From Flavobacteriales bacterium (GTDB lineage: Bacteria; Bacteroidota; Bacteroidia; Flavobacteriales_D; Crocinitomicaceae), in NCBI GenBank assembly GCA_947458985.1, contig CANHBA010000009.1, positions 1 through 24,184 of the forward strand: a DNA stretch of 24,184 bases. The letters run 5' to 3'. This document shows, in pieces, positions 23,455 through 24,184 of the stretch. The position numbers and the translations under genes are program-made. The notes below the pieces were generated by a model. It worked only from the letters and a program-made list of their open reading frames with translations. It had not been told where the DNA came from and did not search any database. How positions within the stretch are numbered: position 1 is the stretch's first letter; each line of letters starts with the position of its first letter.

Positions 23455-23982
23455 TTAATCTATGTTTTCAATACGGTCTTTCAAATAGGCCCTTGCGCGC
23501 AAGTATTGTGTTTTGGATGTGCTTTCTGAGATACCAAGTTGTTTGGCAATCTCTTGATGTGAATAGCCTTCAATAGCAAAGAGGTTAAAAACGGTACGGT
23601 AACCATCTGGTAGGGCTTGGACCAATTTGAGGAGGTCGTCGGCCATGAGTTTTTCCGCACTGAAACTATCGGTGGAAAGTTTGTGGCTGACGTCGTCAAT
23701 AGAGACGTCGGTCAGGAGTTTTTTGTCTTTGCGAAGTTGGTCAAGGCAGGTATTGACAGCAATTTTTTTGAGCCAACCTTCAAAAGCACCCTCCGATTTG
23801 TAGTTGCCGATATTGGCAAATATTTTAACGAAGGTATCTTGCAAGACGTCTTGTGCACGCATTTGGTCTTTTAAATAACGCAAACAAACGACGTAAAGCT
23901 TTGGGGCATAGATGTCAAACAACGCTTTTTGAGCCTTCGGACGAGCAGCAACACAATCTTTTATGAGTTCTTGTTCATCCAT
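23455..23982 (-). CDS. ECF-type RNA polymerase sigma factor
   Basis: A 175-residue sigma-70-family factor of the extracytoplasmic-function group. Region 2 is at about 18-87 (LFDIYAPKLYVVCLRYLKD, DVLQDTFVKIF, GWLKKIAVNTCLDQLRKD) and region 4 at about 115-168, with the helix-turn-helix GYSHQEIAKQLGISESTSKT. Regions 1 and 3 are missing, as in ECF factors. I choose ATG at 23982; a GTG one codon upstream (23985) is also possible. AAGGAG stands just before the start. The sigma gene directly abuts the anti-sigma-like gene and is preceded by a promoter of ECF form, which suggests it drives its own operon. Confidence 0.95.
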   Translation of the reverse strand: MDEQELIKDCVAARPKAQKALFDIYAPKLYVVCLRYLKDQMRAQDVLQDTFVKIFANIGNYKSEGAFEGWLKKIAVNTCLDQLRKDKKLLTDVSIDDVSHKLSTDSFSAEKLMADDLLKLVQALPDGYRTVFNLFAIEGYSHQEIAKQLGISESTSKTQYLRARAYLKDRIENID

Positions 23983-23996
23983 CACTCCTTAGCCCT

Positions 23997-24022
23997 GACG
24001 TAATATGTTTTGAAAAAGTTGC
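23997..24022 (-). promoter_or_regulatory. Candidate ECF-type promoter of the sigma operon
   Basis: The minus strand carries GCAAC (24022-24018), a 17-base spacer and CGTC (24000-23997). An AAC -35 with a CGTC-like -10 at 16-17 bases is the general pattern of promoters read by ECF sigma factors. It ends 14 bases before the sigma start. No TAnnTTTG box is found here, unlike at the other genes. Confidence 0.55.
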
Positions 24023-24086
24023 ATGTGTCTAGCAAGATAGTTTATTTCTTTTAATTTCGTAATTCATCTATGCAATCTTTATCTCA

Positions 24087-24184
24087 ATGCACAAACTCAT
24101 TTTAGGACTACTCTTAACGCTTTTAATTGCGAATTTGTCATTTGCTCAGCATGTAATAAGCCTCCCTTTTATTGCAGAAATACA
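24087..24184 (+). CDS. Secreted protein, N-terminus only (cut by window edge)
   Basis: The ATG at 24087 opens a frame to the window end (32 full codons). It starts MHKLILGLLLTLLIANLSFA, a clear signal peptide with a basic start, a leucine core and an SFA cleavage site, followed by QHVISLPFIAEI. The family cannot be told from this. An earlier ATG at 24070 closes after 11 codons. It is divergent from the ECF sigma gene, sharing a region of about 100 bases. Confidence 0.7.
   Translation, partial: MHKLILGLLLTLLIANLSFAQHVISLPFIAEI

Noticed and set aside
24070..24105. ATG at 24070 as start of the last gene
   Set aside because: The frame stops after 11 codons; the ATG at 24087 gives a clean signal peptide.

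Overview
The window comes from a chromosome of the phylum Bacteroidota, most likely a member or relative of the Flavobacteriales; I cannot name the genus. The evidence is the gene families (FISUMP lipoprotein, CHU_C/gliding-motility C-terminal domain, SdhCAB-type succinate dehydrogenase, FecA-like TonB receptor), near absence of strong Shine-Dalgarno sites, and repeated matches to the Bacteroidota -7 promoter box TAnnTTTG (UAnnUUUG in RNA letters) just upstream of genes. The region is gene-dense, with no stretch over about 150 bases lacking a gene, and I see no insertion sequence, integrase, CRISPR array or rRNA. It reads as core genome.

Layout, left to right. 1-4466 (minus): an RND/MMPL exporter cut off by the window edge, and a FecA-like TonB-dependent receptor. 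4467-4608: a divergent control region with two inverted repeats, facing a LysE-family exporter (4609-5208, plus). 5194-7268 (minus): a CapA-like protein and a FISUMP lipoprotein. 7311-7603 (minus): tRNA-Gly(GCC) and tRNA-Leu(UAA) with a promoter and a clear terminator. 7611-11721 (minus): a compact run hemL, SDR, cruF-like, crtZ, lycopene cyclase, the last four genes joined by 4-base overlaps; this is the xanthophyll end of carotenoid synthesis. 11768-13042 (plus): kynureninase, whose 3' end overlaps purN (minus). 13739-15977 (plus): acpP-fabF-rnc, then a small membrane protein and a 42-base perfect palindrome acting as a terminator for both strands. 16357-20005 (minus): sdhC-sdhA-sdhB. 20105-23982 (minus): ECF sigma factor, a membrane anti-sigma-like protein, a diacylglycerol kinase family protein, ispD and an LD-carboxypeptidase. 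The window ends in the first codons of a secreted protein (plus).

How the genes fit together. IspD makes isoprenoid precursor, which feeds both carotenoids and the undecaprenyl lipid carrier. CruF-like hydratase, CrtZ hydroxylase and a CrtYcd-type cyclase together suggest a monocyclic xanthophyll of the saproxanthin/myxol type; crtE, crtB and crtI are not in the window. The sigma/anti-sigma pair heads a tightly packed set of envelope-related genes and has its own ECF-style promoter. The most unusual object is the anti-sigma-like protein: its outer part ends in a domain normally found as the tail of type IX secretion cargo, so it may sense secretion or the cell surface.
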